A DNA stretch of 64,000 bases from Balanoglossus misakiensis (GCA_040954595.2 CM082584.2:4898001-4962000); one strand, 5' to 3'; positions 38,165-51,613 are shown, counted from the first letter of the stretch. The notes: a model not told the origin generated them from the letters alone. Translations and numbers: made by a program.

Positions 38165-38380
38165 TGCTGATTTCAGGAGGTGTATTTCGGGTGCACCCGT
38201 AAGACACCTATTCAGTTTATGTTGTAGGGGTGGATTTCGGGTGGGTTAGACCACCCACCCAAAACCCACCTCATCTTACAGTGGTGTGTTTTAGGTAGGT
38301 TACGGGTGGGTCTAAGTGCAATTGGTGTGTTTTGGGTGTATTTTAGGTGCACCCGAGGTGCACCCGAGCACTCGGAAATT
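38165..38380. repeat. Second GGTGCACCCGA-type repeat tract
   Basis: Related to 32340-32660 (gtgcacccg, ggtggg, gtgttttgggtg motifs). With it, this tract brackets the 33-38 kb array. Confidence 0.65.
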
Positions 38381-38429
38381 TGGTAATTAGGGCACAGATG
38401 AGAAAACGTAAACAAAACAAAAAATCTGG

Positions 38430-39220
38430 AGAAAAGAACAAAGGCAGACTATCAAGAGATTTCTTTCAAGATGTATTCGCAACAAAACGAAGGATGCAAA
38501 TGGATTAGCCTGGTGAAAACCCAATGGTTATATTCAGGATATCTGTTATAGTTCTATTTTGCTGTCTGGCAGCCATAGATTGTTTAACAAGGATCAGTTA
38601 TACAAGCACCACCCCATGTCAACAAGAGAGAGCTTTATCATGCTCCTGTGATGAAAAACATGACAGATGGAAAGCTGCCAATACATCTTACTGAAATGGT
38701 AATTAACATCTGAACTTTCAACTTCATCCATGTGCCACTTACTGATAGTGTTGAAGAAATCTGCCAGAAATATCAATGGAACACCAGTACAGCTAAACAA
38801 ATTTAGAGTGGAGACCGATTTAAGTTGGGCTATGGTGCAAGACATATTTTTATGCTTCAATCGGGAAGACATGATAAGTTATCTCAGGAAATGCTGAAAT
38901 GTGGTGAACCTCAAGCACTCCAAAACAGACATTGTGTTTTACATTCATCCATGTCTGTGCAGCACACTATATGCACATTATCAGCAGACACATGATGAAA
39001 GTGGTGCCTGAAAAACAGCTGAGAAGATTTGCCATGTATGCTACAGCTATGATCCAAGCAAGCACTTCACTGAATGAAGCTAACAGCATCATTGAAGCAG
39101 CTAGCCTCTGTTATCTACACTGCAAACACCAAACTACATAAAAAATATGAGTTTTCTATAATCCAACTTACGGAAGAAGCCTGTTGCAGATGTGCTTTCT
39201 ACCAGCAATGATGTGCTTGA
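38430..39220 (+). pseudogene. Degenerate transposase-like remnant, copy 2
   Basis: Direct repeat of 31160-31960 about 7.27 kb away, with many point changes and indels that break its frames in other places (for example after CNIHVCAAHYMHIISRHMMK-type sequence). The shared text includes gccagaaatatcaatggaac. Confidence 0.4.
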
Positions 39221-39299
39221 AGAAACAGATTGAGACCGATTTCAATTGGGCTATGATGCGAGGCATAGAAGACATGGTAAGGTATCTTAAGAAAAGCAC

Positions 39300-41150
39300 C
39301 CTGTTTCTACTAAAGATTTTTCAGTAAACACATGGGTCATGTAACCAACCGTTTTTCACCATTTCTGCTGTCCGGTTTTCGCCCTGAGTTACCAGGCAAG
39401 TGCCCCTCGAGTAAGAACGGCTTTTTTGCACCTATCAAGATGGCTGCATATACAGATGCTGTCCACATTTCTCCACAAATACGTGTATTTTGACCAATAT
39501 TAGACTTCTGAAGACCTAAATTTCCCTATGTTATATACAATTTCAGTAAGACAGACAAAGTTAATATTTTAGTCGCCAAAAGTTAATACTTTAACACAAA
39601 TCATTCTTTTTGCTGCCTGCATTCACTTAGTCAGAGTTAATTCTTCAACTCCTCGCATCATATTGCATCATCAGTACTAGCTCTGCGAGCGGTGTTTAAA
39701 TCACGCATGCTCAGTGACGCTCACATGACCAACTTACAGCCAATCAGGGAAGGTCACCTTTCGCATTGCAGCTCAGTACTTTTTCAGGCGGCACTGCTCG
39801 TACACGCTGCTTTCACATTGTCATAGCAGTTTGCTTTCACCCTCCCTCCTATCCCTCTGCCTTGTAGTTGCTTGACTTTTTACAATGTCATCTTTCATGA
39901 TGTGCTTGTATTTTTTGCTTGTCTTTTGCATTTTGTATACATTTTGTATAGGGGCAGTAGATGTAGATTTATTGTTAGTGATGCTATTCTGTAGTTTCAT
40001 AAAGCCTTCCTGACACCAGAATCTGATTTGAGTTTGTGTGGTTTAAATGATGAGTCAACACTGAGGCTGTTCCCATGTACTTGCACTCCCCCATAATAAA
40101 ATCTACAGAAATATGTGTTTTACATGTCCCATTTATTAAGTGTTAATGACATTTCAACTAAGGGGTATTGACAGAACAGCTTTGCTATCCCACTGGTGTT
40201 GCTCTCCCTGACATTTCTCACAACAGATGTTAATTTCACTCTCTGCGAATTCAGCTTCCCAGAGGGTGATAATGTATTTGCCACTTTTTTTTAAGGTTTC
40301 CATGTTGATTCACACTTTCATGTCGACAAGCTCACATCACACACATTAAGTATCACTTTGATACATGCCACCATTTCAAGTTTACATGTACATGTATATT
40401 GATGGACACACAAAATCCACTACCAGGGCTCTTTACACACATTCACACCTAACCCACTCAATTGAAAGTCTCTATTCCAATTCAACCTAGCCTGCATTCC
40501 AACTACCACATCCAAATGCATACACATACACAATACAGGTCAATTTTACATGAGTAGCGGTTCATGTACTTTATTGGATGCACTGAAAAATTGACCCCGC
40601 ACCAAAACCCAGAGATAAAAACCCTTTTATCAGCATAAGGGAAAAAATTCTCTGGGAAAGCGTAGGTATACTTAGTTCACCAAGTTTGTAAATAATTGTA
40701 TTGTAAATTAAAGCTTCTAGAAAACCTAACTTTCAAATGAACATGCTAATCTGCCCTACAAAAAAGTAGAATGAGAGTGTTTTCTTAAATTTGTAATTCT
40801 AAGCTAAATTTTGTATTGAAAGTTTAAGGTGGTTTTGGGTGTGGTAAAACTGACAAATATTAAAAGCTGTTCTTTAAATAATATTTACAATTAAAGGACA
40901 ACTAAATGTAACTATTGGTGCAGAACATTGTTATTATTGGAAAATGCATTCAATTCTGAACTTGAATACAAATTTTAACAATAACAATGCTGATTATGCA
41001 CATGAGTAAATTTAAATTACTGAAAAAGTCGTCAAATGTTACAAATAGTGGAACTTAATGTAGATGAGGATAAATCACATCCAAACTATGTTCCATAAAC
41101 AAAAACTCCTATCAATGTCAACCAAATGCAAAATCAAAAATTTCATGTTT
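39300..41150. other. No feature recognised
   Basis: AT-rich unique-looking sequence without a supported exon, RNA gene or clear repeat. Confidence 0.5.
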
Positions 41151-41154
41151 CAAG

Positions 41155-41790
41155 TGTGTAAAATCTAGAAAACTTTCTTAAAAATAATGTAAATACCACT
41201 ATGTAAATATTTATATTGTTCAGAAAGTGTAAATAATGTGTTGCCTTTAAGCCATTGCTGCATAGGCTTAATCCCCTTCAAATTTTGAGCAAATTCACTG
41301 TTAATATGATTCCCTATAAACAAAATGTGCCTATATGGCTTCTGCAAACACATTATTTTTGTATTTATAAAAAAAAATTTCATCAAAAAGTCAAAGAACT
41401 GTAAACACTCACACAATAATGATAATTACTTGATAATATCAATCAAAAGAAAATTAAAACCCCATCTGATATAGCCACTGTATAGGAGTCTTCATAAAAG
41501 ACCCCCAAACATGGAGGAAAAGGGGCACAGAGATGAATGTTAAATAACTGAAAAACTGCAAGTGTATAAAATCTAGAAAATTATTTTTTTAAATAAAGTA
41601 AAAACCACTATGTTAAGTTTTATATTGTTCAAAAAGTGCAAATAATGTGTTGCCTGTAAGCCATTGCTGCATGGGCTCAATCCCCTTCAAATTTTGATCT
41701 AATTCACTGTTAATATGCACCCCCTATAAACAAAATGTGCCTATATGGCTTCCGCAAACACATTATTTATGTACCTAAGAAGAAAAATAT
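41155..41790. repeat. Diverged tandem duplication, ~410-bp period
   Basis: gtgtaaaatctagaaaactt...ccattgctgcataggctta recurs from about 41562 with roughly 10% change (both contain caaaatgtgcctatatggct). Confidence 0.8.
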
Positions 41791-42394
41791 TCATCAAACA
41801 CACACACAAAATGTTATGTAAAAAATACCTAACAATGCGAAGCAAACGCAAAATCATAAACAGATATACCGGTATATCAAACTGTTGAACACTACACACA
41901 ATAATGAACTGATCCCAGGAAACTATATTGGACTTGAAGGATCTATTGCAATTGTTTCACATCATCAAGTCAGGTAATTCAAATGCTATGTATATGGTAT
42001 TATCAAATATATTGCAAATTGAATCCTTCTCATCTGTTATAGCCATTGGAAAAATTTCATTTACGACATACCCCCAACAACCGAGGAAAAAGGACACAGA
42101 CACTGAGACAAATGTATGTATGTATGTATGAATGTTCACACATACAGACATACACAGATTAAAACACCTGCAAAAAAAACATGTATTAAATATTGAAAAT
42201 ATTAAAAAACAAGCCCATGCATACACATACACACACACATTATTTATTTATAACGTGGGAAAGTACAGACATACTAAATCATAAATTACTTGAAGGATTG
42301 GACTGCAATCTTGTGACTTCTTCTGCAAGGGTGGTGAAACCAGCTTCATCGGACAACGAAATACAACCCCAGGCACGCGAAGAGTCAGAGAGTA

Positions 42395-42850
42395 CTCCGA
42401 GACACCCAAAGAACATGAAAATTCAAAATATGAATTCAGAAATTCAACCGTGGCAATCACAGATGCCAGAAGACAACCAAGGTGTGCTCCCAGACACCCA
42501 AAAGATTTGAAAATTCAAAATATGAATTCAGAAATTCAACCGTGGCAATCACAGATGCCAGAAGACAACCAGGGTGTGCTCCCAGACACACAAAAGATTC
42601 AAAAATTCAAAATATGAATTCAGAAATTCAACCGTGGCAATCACAGATGCCAGAAGTCAACCAGGGTGTGCTCCCAGACACCCAAAGAACATGAAAATTC
42701 AAAATATGAATTCAGAAATTCAACCGTGGCAATCACAGATGCCAGAAGACAACCAGGGTGTGCTCCCAGACACAAAATATTTGAAAATTCAAAATATGAA
42801 TTCTCAAATGCAACCGTGGCCATCACATATGCCAAGATGCAATCAATGAA
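42395..42850. repeat. 92-bp minisatellite, ~5 copies
   Basis: gaaattcaaccgtggcaatc and cagggtgtgctcccagacac recur every 92 bp. The period is not a multiple of three, so the overlapping open frames are repeat artefacts. Confidence 0.9.
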
Positions 42851-42972
42851 ATCCAAGATAATCAATACAACTATAAAACTCCCAGACACGTAACAAAAAT
42901 ACCAGACACAAAAAATGGCTCTCCATGGAAAAAAAGGACACTGCTCTACACAATGAAAATGAATTACAACTC

Positions 42973-43004
42973 AAACAAACAAACAAACAAACAAACAAAC
43001 AAAC
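42973..43004. repeat. (CAAA)n microsatellite
   Basis: About eight perfect caaa units. Confidence 0.9.
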
Positions 43005-43068
43005 TATATTATACATGGATACCTGTACACACAAACATACACACACCCTTGGGGGCACTACATTACAT

Positions 43069-43395
43069 TGGAGGGTCAAAGGTCAGGGATAATCCCAAAA
43101 TTTGGCTTTTCATTTTGGTGTCATTAACATGGGCTCGTTGGTGGCCCTAGAATTAGACATGCACTTATCCAATGAGGGTCAAAGGTCAGGGGATCTTATC
43201 CAATGAGTGTCAAAGGTCAGGGATAATCCCATTTTGGCGCCATTAACATGGGCTCATTGCTGGCCCTAGAATTAGACATGAACTAATCCAATGAGGGTCA
43301 AAGGTCAGGGGATCTTATCCAATGAGGGTCAAAGGTCAGGGATAATCCCGAAAGTTGGCTTTTCATTTTGGTGCCATTAACATGGGGCATTAAAC
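43069..43395. repeat. Tandem repeat containing gagggtcaaaggtcaggg
   Basis: Alternating blocks of gggtcaaaggtcagggataa and gccattaacatggg, about three imperfect units. Confidence 0.75.
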
Positions 43396-43602
43396 TTCTA
43401 TTTCTACTACATTACCAAATCAAACCATCAAAATGTATAATACTAGTAAATCATGCCTATATCAAGTTCAATATGAGAAAAATAGAGAGAGAGAGAGAGC
43501 AAGTTGAACAACTGTTATTGTCATGTTTGCTTCCTAAACACAACTGTTTCACACAATTTTTTTCCCCAATACAGGAATAATGTTGTAATCCCCCTTTTTT
43601 TA

Positions 43603-43776
43603 GTTTACCATTTAGCTTATCTAATATGTTGGTGCAACTATGCGCTGTTTATTAGGCTAAATGGTAAACACCTGAAGGTTGCTGATTCCAGTGCAATTAT
43701 ATAGTGCTCATTTACACACAGTGCTTGTTACGCGCAATGCTTATTGTGACTATAGGAACCAACAACCTTCAGGTTA
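43603..43776. repeat. Two adjacent inverted-repeat pairs
   Basis: 43603-43619 pairs with 43653-43669 (one mismatch), and cacctgaaggttgctgattcc (43669-) pairs with ggaaccaacaaccttcaggt (about 43756-43775). Possibly a small foldback element. Confidence 0.5.
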
Positions 43777-44989
43777 TGCTGAACAAATTGTAATGATAAT
43801 TTAGGAGTGTAATAATTCATTAGAAAATATTCTATTTCAAAGGCAAAGTTGAAGCAGCCTCAGCGGCATACTGAAATGTACACATTGCAATTTAATTTTA
43901 ACCTGCTCCCTCTCTCTCTGTGACACAATTACAAAAAATTGGAAAAAGGATCTGAGGAAGTGATTGATCAATGTTCAATTGCAACCAACGGGAGGTCAGG
44001 TCTGTTCTTGAAATGGCGAAGAAATCAAAGTTGGTTTAAGTCAAATACAGCCATCAGTCCGGGGAAACTGCACTCCATCAGATGCACTGGCTTTCGTATT
44101 CACACACGTTTCCTCTTCTTTCCTATAAACAGAAAGAGGACATTAAACTTACCTGAGAGACATTGAACTTTCAGACAGAAACAAACATAGCATCAAGGAC
44201 ACCATGGTCCCATTTAGGGATTACACAGGGAAAGGTATACATAGCAGACAGAAAGACTAACAGACAGACATACGTAAAGACAGATCAACAGGTAAAGACT
44301 GGCTGACCCACAAGCTGTCAATGGCATGCGTACTGTTACATACACCAAGAACAATTGGTCTCTTGACGGTTGGCCCAAGTGATGTAAACATGGAGAACCC
44401 CAAGGAATTTCCTACCAAATTTCAGACAAGCACTTTTGAAAAATAAAATTGTTTAGGAGTGGCAAAAACACAAATATTCAAATATCACCATAATACATGT
44501 ATCTTACTTCAATCACCACAAGGAATATGCCTACTAAAGTTCAAAGCAATCTGACAAACGATGTTTGACCAGAAATGGCATATATTGCTCCAAAATTATA
44601 AATATGCAAATTTTGCAACAATTTGAACAAAACTATGGAAACTCAGATCACCCATTGAAGCTTCATACTCAATTTCAAAGAAGTCAGGCTATCACTTTCA
44701 GAAAACAATTTTTTTTACCGATAATGTGGAAAAAGACAACAAAATGTATAAAAATAGAATATTCAAATTAGCTATAAAAAAACATGACTGTACATGTATA
44801 AGGTCGACATACCGTAAGGTACATGTATACCAATTTTCAAATTAATCTGACTAGTAGTTGTTGAGTTTCTGAGTTTTGACTAATTTGCATATTTTTGGCA
44901 ATGACAACTCCATTTGAACTAACTCTCATCATCTGCACACCGAATATCAAGGTGATATGCCAAGCATTTTCCAAGTTTTTGATGTGGAT

Positions 44990-45319
44990 GAACACACATA
45001 GAAACATACATAGATACATACATAGATAGATACATACATAGGTACATAGATACATAGATACATACATAGATACATAGATACATACATACATACATATATA
45101 CATACATATATACATACATACATACATATGAAGTATGCAGTTCGACTGGTCTGATACGAAGTGCTCAATACTAAAATAGAGTGGAATATAAAGTAAGGGA
45201 AATACAACATACATACATACATAGTACATACATACCCGGTACATACATACATACATACATCCATACATACATACATACATACATACATACATACATACAT
45301 ACATACATACATACATACA
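44990..45319. repeat. (TACA)n tetranucleotide tracts
   Basis: Two tracts, about 45000-45127 (interrupted by taga units) and 45207-45319, separated by about 80 bp of ordinary sequence. The long Tyr/Met/Cys/Val frames here are artefacts. Confidence 0.9.
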
Positions 45320-45925
45320 ACCTACATGTATACATACTTCATAGTACATGCAGACATACAGAGTACGCTACCGATCCCATAAGGTCCCACTGGTATATAT
45401 ACCGGTACATATACCAATTGGGACCTAAGAATGTGCTCCTGTCAGCTCCATCCCAATGAAGAAATTGATGGCTTCTGTGAGTTGCTCCTCTTTGGCTCCC
45501 AGCGTTTCAACTGAAGTGATGATTTCCCTTTACACCTAAGTACCTACTTTTTTGTTTTATGCAATGACATATATTGTAACAGGCCGGGTCTGAGTAATAT
45601 TGGCTCCAGACATGAATAAGCAGAACAATAGCCACGTGGTTGGATCCCAATATTGGATCATACAGAGACAAAAATCAATTGACATGCACCTACATCAGAG
45701 AACATCATGCTTGTGTGAAGTCAGAATATTCAAGCACGGCCGACTGATGGCTCTGTGCTTTAATGATTAAAAAAAAATGGCCGTCTCTTGGCTATACTGG
45801 ATCAAAGGGGCAAAATAAATTGATGTACATATGTATGTTTGCACAATTTTAATGAATTTCAGGTTGTCATATTAGAATAATTGTACCACATGCCCCACTT
45901 ATGCTCTTTGCAGCTTTAATGTTAC

Positions 45926-46012
45926 CTTTGAACTCTGCTGGTCTGCTTAATGTATACTGGTACATACAAATTCATGAAGTTGATAGATGTTGATCATCAG
46001 AGAAAGACTGCC
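45926..46012 (-). other. Exon-like module 1
   Basis: Minus strand: TTTTACAG, 87 nt, then CAGAGTTCAAAG|GTAACA. Contains TGATGATCAACATCT as the other modules do, but its frame is not open throughout. Confidence 0.35.
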
Positions 46013-46177
46013 CTGTAAAACAATTAAAAATAGCTATTATATATTTTTGTGTCAAAAAGCACAGTGGTAAAATATAGCAGATGATCTGTCTTCATGGACA
46101 ATACAATATGTCATTCTATATACTGTCATCCATGAGGTCAACCAAATCCTGAGAAGGTTAAGAATATCTAACATTAC

Positions 46178-46260
46178 CTTTGAACTCTTCTTGATTGCTT
46201 AAAACTGCATGCACACATATCTAGTTTGGAAGATGTTGATCATCGGAGATGAACTGTTAT
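46178..46260 (-). other. Exon-like module 2
   Basis: Minus strand: TTTGCAG, 83 nt, then GAGTTCAAAG|GTAATG. Closely matches module 4 (ATGATCAACATCTTCCAAAC) but an insertion brings an in-frame TAA. Confidence 0.35.
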
Positions 46261-47183
46261 CTGCAAACGGTGACAATAAAATGTATCTATGCATGGATGT
46301 TCTCCTGTCTTCATGAACCATACAAGATGCCAATTCTGTTGTTCGGGAATGTATGGACAAATCTTGGCTTTTTGTTACATTCAGATTTTCATTGGGGTCA
46401 TTGAATGGCTGGTCACAGAAAATTAATTTGCATACTCACACCACAGGAATCATGTTACCTGGTTACCAGCTCAGCATCTGGGCAGGACACATTGCATCAT
46501 GGGCTGGAGGATTGTTGCATCATGGAAATCTGAAACTAATGAGAAAAATTTGTGTAAATAGACAATTACACCTGACTGTTACAGACTGCAACTTGGCTGC
46601 TAAGACATAGTTATTTCATTTTTGGTGTTGTTTCCAGTTCTGGACAATCGCCTAGTGATGAAAATGATGAAAATCCAAGGCAACTAGTTCAAAGCGTCCA
46701 GGAAAACACAAGCGTTGTGGTGTCACATGACTGCAAATCAATCATGCTCTGGTTTTACAGAGTAGGCGATTGATACCTTAAACAAAGGCTAATACCTGAC
46801 TGCGTTATAGAGGGACTATTTGATTGAATAACACTGGAACAGGCTGTATCCGAGTAAGGCTCCAGACACGAAAAATCAGCCACGTGGTCCGATCTCTGCA
46901 ATATTGGATCATACAGAGACAAAATTTAACATGCATCTACATCAGAGTACATCATGCTTGTATGAAGTTGAAACAAAATAAGTTCAAGGATGACCGACTG
47001 ATGGATCTGTACTTGAATGTTTTGCTTTAAAAAGATGGCTGACTCTTAGCCATACTGGATCAAATTGCAAAATAAATTGATGTGCATGTACGTCACAGTA
47101 AGTTTAAATGAAATTGGGGTCAAGTCCTATTAGAATGATTGTACCATATTCCCTACTAATGCTGTTTGCAGCTTGAATATTAC

Positions 47184-47284
47184 CTTTGAACTCTGCTTTG
47201 GTGCTTTAGGCATGCATATGCAGATCTAAGTTGGTAGCTGTTGTTGGTCATCAGAAACTGTTGTTGATCATCCGAGACTGCTGT
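47184..47284 (-). other. Exon-like module 3
   Basis: Minus strand: TTTTGCAG, 101 nt, then AGAGTTCAAAG|GTAATA. One frame is open (DDQQQFLMTNNSYQLR), but not the frame of module 4. Confidence 0.35.
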
Positions 47285-47448
47285 CTGCAAAAAAATGAAA
47301 AATAGACCAGTGTCGAACAAGGCACAGCAGTAAAATGTACGTAGCAGTTGATCTCCTGTCTTCATGGACAATACAATACATCATTCTATATGCTGTCATC
47401 CATGCGGTCAACCAAATCTTTAGAAGGTTAAGAACATTTTCTATTTAC

Positions 47449-47517
47449 CTTTGAACTCTTCTTGGCTGTACACATATCCGGTTTGGAAGATGTTGATCAT
47501 CGGAGAGCAAATGTTAT
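47449..47517 (-). CDS. Exon-like module 4, open in a phase-1 frame
   Basis: Minus strand: TTTTTTGCAG, 69 nt, AAAG|GTAAAT. Reads NICSPMINIFQTGYVYSQEE; 69 nt with phase 1 in and out. It could be a downstream exon of the gene starting at 51613, whose exon 2 also leaves in phase 1. Not recognised. Confidence 0.35.
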
Positions 47518-48354
47518 CTGCAAAAAATCAAACAGATCTCTAAGCATTTTTGTGCCTAAGAAAATGACAATAAGATTATCTCCTGTCTTCATGAAGAATA
47601 CAAGACACCATACTGTTGTGCGTAAATATACGGACAAATCTTGGCTTTTTGTGACATTCAGCTTTTCATTATGGTCTTTGAATGGTAGGTTCCTGAATGG
47701 CTGGTCACAGAAAATTAATTTGCATACTCACACCACAGGAATCATGTTACCTGGTTACCAGCTCGGCATCTGGGCAGAAGGACACATTGCATCATGGGCT
47801 GGAGGATTGTTGCGTCATGGAAATCTGAAACTAATGAGAAAAATTTGTGTATAGACAATTATAACTGATCGACCTCTACGAACTGCAACTTGACTGCTTC
47901 CATACCCCAAAACCTGCAACAAATAATAAATAGTAAATATAAATTCATTATCATAGACTGGATGGGTTTTGTTATCTATGCTATGTAATTACATTGTGTT
48001 GCATCTCTCATCTGTTGGTTGATGCACATCATCCATTGTGAAACTCTTGAATCTGATAAACTTATTTCATTACCCAATAGATGAACATAACTATACTAAG
48101 AAAAAAAATCACTATCAATGACACAGTTCCATGAGGGACTAAAATTCTACAAATTATCAACAAATTATTACCACATCAGTTATCACTTTTCTACTTATAA
48201 TATATATTACAATTGATATACAGTACCTTTCACTAGTTTTAGCTCCTAACTGGAAAATCATCTTACAATTTAGTCCTACAAAGTGTACAAACTATTAATG
48301 GGCTTTTCAGTAGTTATTCCCTAAACTTATTTATAAATAATTACTAAATTATAC

Positions 48355-48600
48355 TTAATTGTTTGTTATCATAATCATCATCATTTTTCTTATCATAATC
48401 ATTATCATCACCATTATTAGTTCATTTGTTATCACAATCATCATTATCATCATCATTACAATCATCATCGTTACCCTCATTTTTGTTATCACCATTATTA
48501 TCGTCATCATTATTACACATTACAACAATCAATGCCACAACCATAACCATCAGTATTAACAATTAACGTCAAAACTGCAACCACCATCACCAACATTACA
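48355..48600. repeat. ATC/ATT-rich imperfect microsatellite
   Basis: Runs of atcatcatt and attatcatc. The Ile-rich frame is an artefact. Confidence 0.85.
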
Positions 48601-50278
48601 GGAATGAAATAAACAAATCAAATGACCCACAAAAATCAGTAACTTTCAACCAAAGACATTCTAAAAAGTGTATATAGTCTCTTGTTTATTTATCTAGCTA
48701 ATATAGTCTCTCGTTTATTAATCTAGCAGTTTTATTCTCTTAATAATTATCAGTATGTAAATCAGTAAATCTAAGAATATTGCAAATTGTCAAATAATAA
48801 TTATTAATAAGCATAGCTGATATTATACACCAGTAATTCTGAATGTTGATTTACTAAATTACTGCAATTTCCCAAACAGACAGGCCTATACATGTTTCTA
48901 TGTAAATTGTTTTCCAACACAAAAGAGTGCTCACTTCATTGCCAAAAGGGGGAGACAATGAGCTGTTGGTGTAACTGACTGGATGGTATTCAACACAATA
49001 AAAACATAGGTACATATCTGAAATACAAATTCTACTTAATGCAATAATATATTAATCAAAGAATCTGGAATAAAAGGTATAATGCAAGTAACCTGAGTGA
49101 AAAAGGTTATATTTAAAACAACTAATAAAAAGACACCAATTCCATATATATAAATAATAATGGTAACACACATAATGGTGCAGCATTTTTATACTGTGGG
49201 TACTAAAAACTTTTCACAAAATTATACTACATTGATACCAATCAATACTTAGAGTGAGTGGTTGCGTATACATGTACAGTATGTCATGTTTGTGCGTGCA
49301 AGGTATGTCATGTTTGCGAGTGCAAGGTATTGACATCCCCAAATCTGACTGGCCAGGTCAGAATGGGGAAACCTACATTTTCACAAAATTATAGAACTCA
49401 TTTGATTATCATCATAAAATTATGCAACTCATTTAATTTATTATGACAAAACATTAGTAAGTCTTCTTTTGTCTTGATGCCATAACGAATCATCACCAAT
49501 CAATCATACCACCTGTAATCAGATTTTAGTAAATAGAAATGCATGTATTCTGATTTAAACATGGTTATGCTGAAATGGAATATTATACAAAAACACATTC
49601 AATACCATAGTCAATCCAACTGCAGTGTCATTGCATTTACATAAACTAGCATTGTACATATTACAGTGTGCATGTGTAAAAAATTGTTAGCGCTGTTCAG
49701 AGATAAGAAAAGTGGATGATTAGTTCATTGCTAATGTCTTCTTTTGTCTCAATGCCATAACGAATCGTCACTAATCAATCATCACCTGTAAAAAGAAATC
49801 CATTAGTCACATCAATGATTATTATACACACCAGTCTTCACCAACAGCTCATGTACTAGGATCATCTTACTCAATTTTTTCAAATTTATTCACCATGCAA
49901 AACTGTACGCAGAATCACAAGTATACAATACCAACTATGCATAGTGTTTAGGCTACCAATTTTGACAAAAATTTAAGATGAAAGTAACTTCAGATTTATG
50001 ATTAAATTAAACCTTCACTAACATTATAATTCTGTCACTTTATGCCACTACAACACCAATATTATTGTTACTATATCACTACGACCACAAAATACCAAGA
50101 CTACCACATACAACAAAGCACCCATTATTCTTGATTAAATGAAGACCATTAAAATCGAATAATCACCACCATTTGAAAAATATTCATTCTCCATCCTAAA
50201 GATCCACCTCAATCAGACAATACCACCCTGACATACATTATGCAGAAACTCCTGTTATTGGTGTCTTTCTTACACAGC

Positions 50279-50317
<39 letters not shown>

Positions 50318-50600
50318 GTATCATCATGTATCATCATCATTTTTTATAATTATAAGATTACCATTATTTCATTATTATTTTGTTATATCATCATCATTAT
50401 CACCACCATCATTGTTGTTTTATTTTAATTATAATATTGTTAACCCATTATTTTAATTATATCATCACCATAATTATCACCACCACTATCATCATCATCA
50501 TCATATCGTTATATCATTATTATTTTTGTTACTATAATACATGTATTGTTATTAAATCAGTATTCTTTTTCATCATCACCATAATCATCATTATTGTGCA
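50279..50600. repeat. (CATCAT)n microsatellite and imperfect extension
   Basis: About 12 perfect atc units at 50280-50317, then decayed atcatt/attatc sequence. His- and Ile-rich frames are artefacts. Confidence 0.9.
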
Positions 50601-50841
50601 CATTTTTACCTAATCTACACTTTCAATTTTTTTTTTATTTAAACTGAACCATTTATACAAGGGGTATATGTATTATGAAACATACCAGCAAACCCTAAAC
50701 ATTATAATTTTCAGCAAAAATACACATCTGATACTGTATTAATCCTGTGTATTATTGAAGTATTTCTGTATTTCACACCTGATTAAATTATTCTGTACAC
50801 TCAACCTTGTTACCATGCAAACTGAATACGCAGATGCTTAC

Positions 50842-51613
50842 CATGTTTTGCAGCGGGTTGTTTTAAATTCTGCATCATCCTGCAATTATCTTTTCAGCTG
50901 TCAAGCAACAGAATAAAATACATAGTATAAATAAAAAATTAATAACTGTACTTCCCTGATGAAAGATCAGCTGTAGTAATGTATATCCATTTCTGTAATC
51001 TTCAACTTTTTCCCCACAAGTCTTGTCAGCTAGATCACATGGAAAGTTCCTCCTGTAATTAAGAAAGTTGAAAACAATTTTGAGCACAAAAGCAACACTT
51101 TCCAACAGTATAAAATATTCTAATGCATTTGTGAAAAACAAACTTCACATACAACAGAAAACAACGGTAAATGAAGTAAACCTCCCAAATTTTGACTACA
51201 AATCCCCAACAGTATCTTGAGCATACACGGGTTAATGCTTTTAACTTAATCCGTTTAATTTAACCCCCCCCCCCCTCTCGAAATTGTGGGAGTACACCTG
51301 AGGAACGGCATGAGCGCGCTGTGTGCATGTGTGACAGTTTCTGAAATTGTAAGGAAATTCGTTCCTTGCGTCTTTCATAGACTCTGAAACATTTTTAGTT
51401 GCGTATCAAACTAAATAGTAACTTCGTAAAATGTAGTCGCAAATGCTGACGTCACAACTTTTTAGCCTGTGCTGCTTACCGGGGCTGCTTACTGCCTGAA
51501 GTTGAAATGAAATGATTACAAATTGCGTCACTGCATTTAAACATGATAAATAATACTCACTGAACATTCAAGTCGGCTAAAGACATTCCATGCACACTGA
51601 GTACCATCTTCAT
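50842..51613 (-). CDS. Unidentified small minus-strand gene, 5' exons
   Basis: ATG at 51613 reads MKMVLSVHGMSLADLNV and stops at a strong CA|GTGAGT donor (exon 51561-51613). Exon 51052-50952 enters in the matching phase after TAATTACAG and reads RNFPCDLADKTCGEKVEDYR then NGYTLLQLIFHQG, with donor A|GTACAG. A third piece with a strong GTAAGC donor ends at 50842; its acceptor is ambiguous because TTGCAG|GATGATG gives a stop, while AAAAG or GATGCAG keep frame. I do not recognise the family. The rest would lie leftwards, possibly including module 4 at 47449. Confidence 0.45.

Larger units (their letters stand above)
45580..47860. repeat. Tandem duplication, ~1.26-kb unit
   Basis: aacaggc(c/t)gggt..., gccacgtgg, ggatcatacagagacaaaa and gcatcatgggctggaggatt occur in the same order from 45580 and again from 46839. 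Each copy contains two exon-like modules. Confidence 0.8.

Noticed and set aside
42395-42850. Repetitive protein encoded by the 92-bp repeat
   Set aside because: The period is not a multiple of three, so no single frame encodes a repeat protein.
44837-45349. 170-codon minus-strand frame rich in Met/Tyr/Val/Cys
   Set aside because: Produced by the (TACA)n tracts, with no splice or homology support.
48359-48559. Ile-rich frame resembling a membrane segment
   Set aside because: ATC/ATT microsatellite.
49440-49800. Two similar segments (gccataacgaatc(a/g)tcac) that look like minus-strand exons after TTACAG
   Set aside because: Both have stop codons in the usable frames and no good donor.
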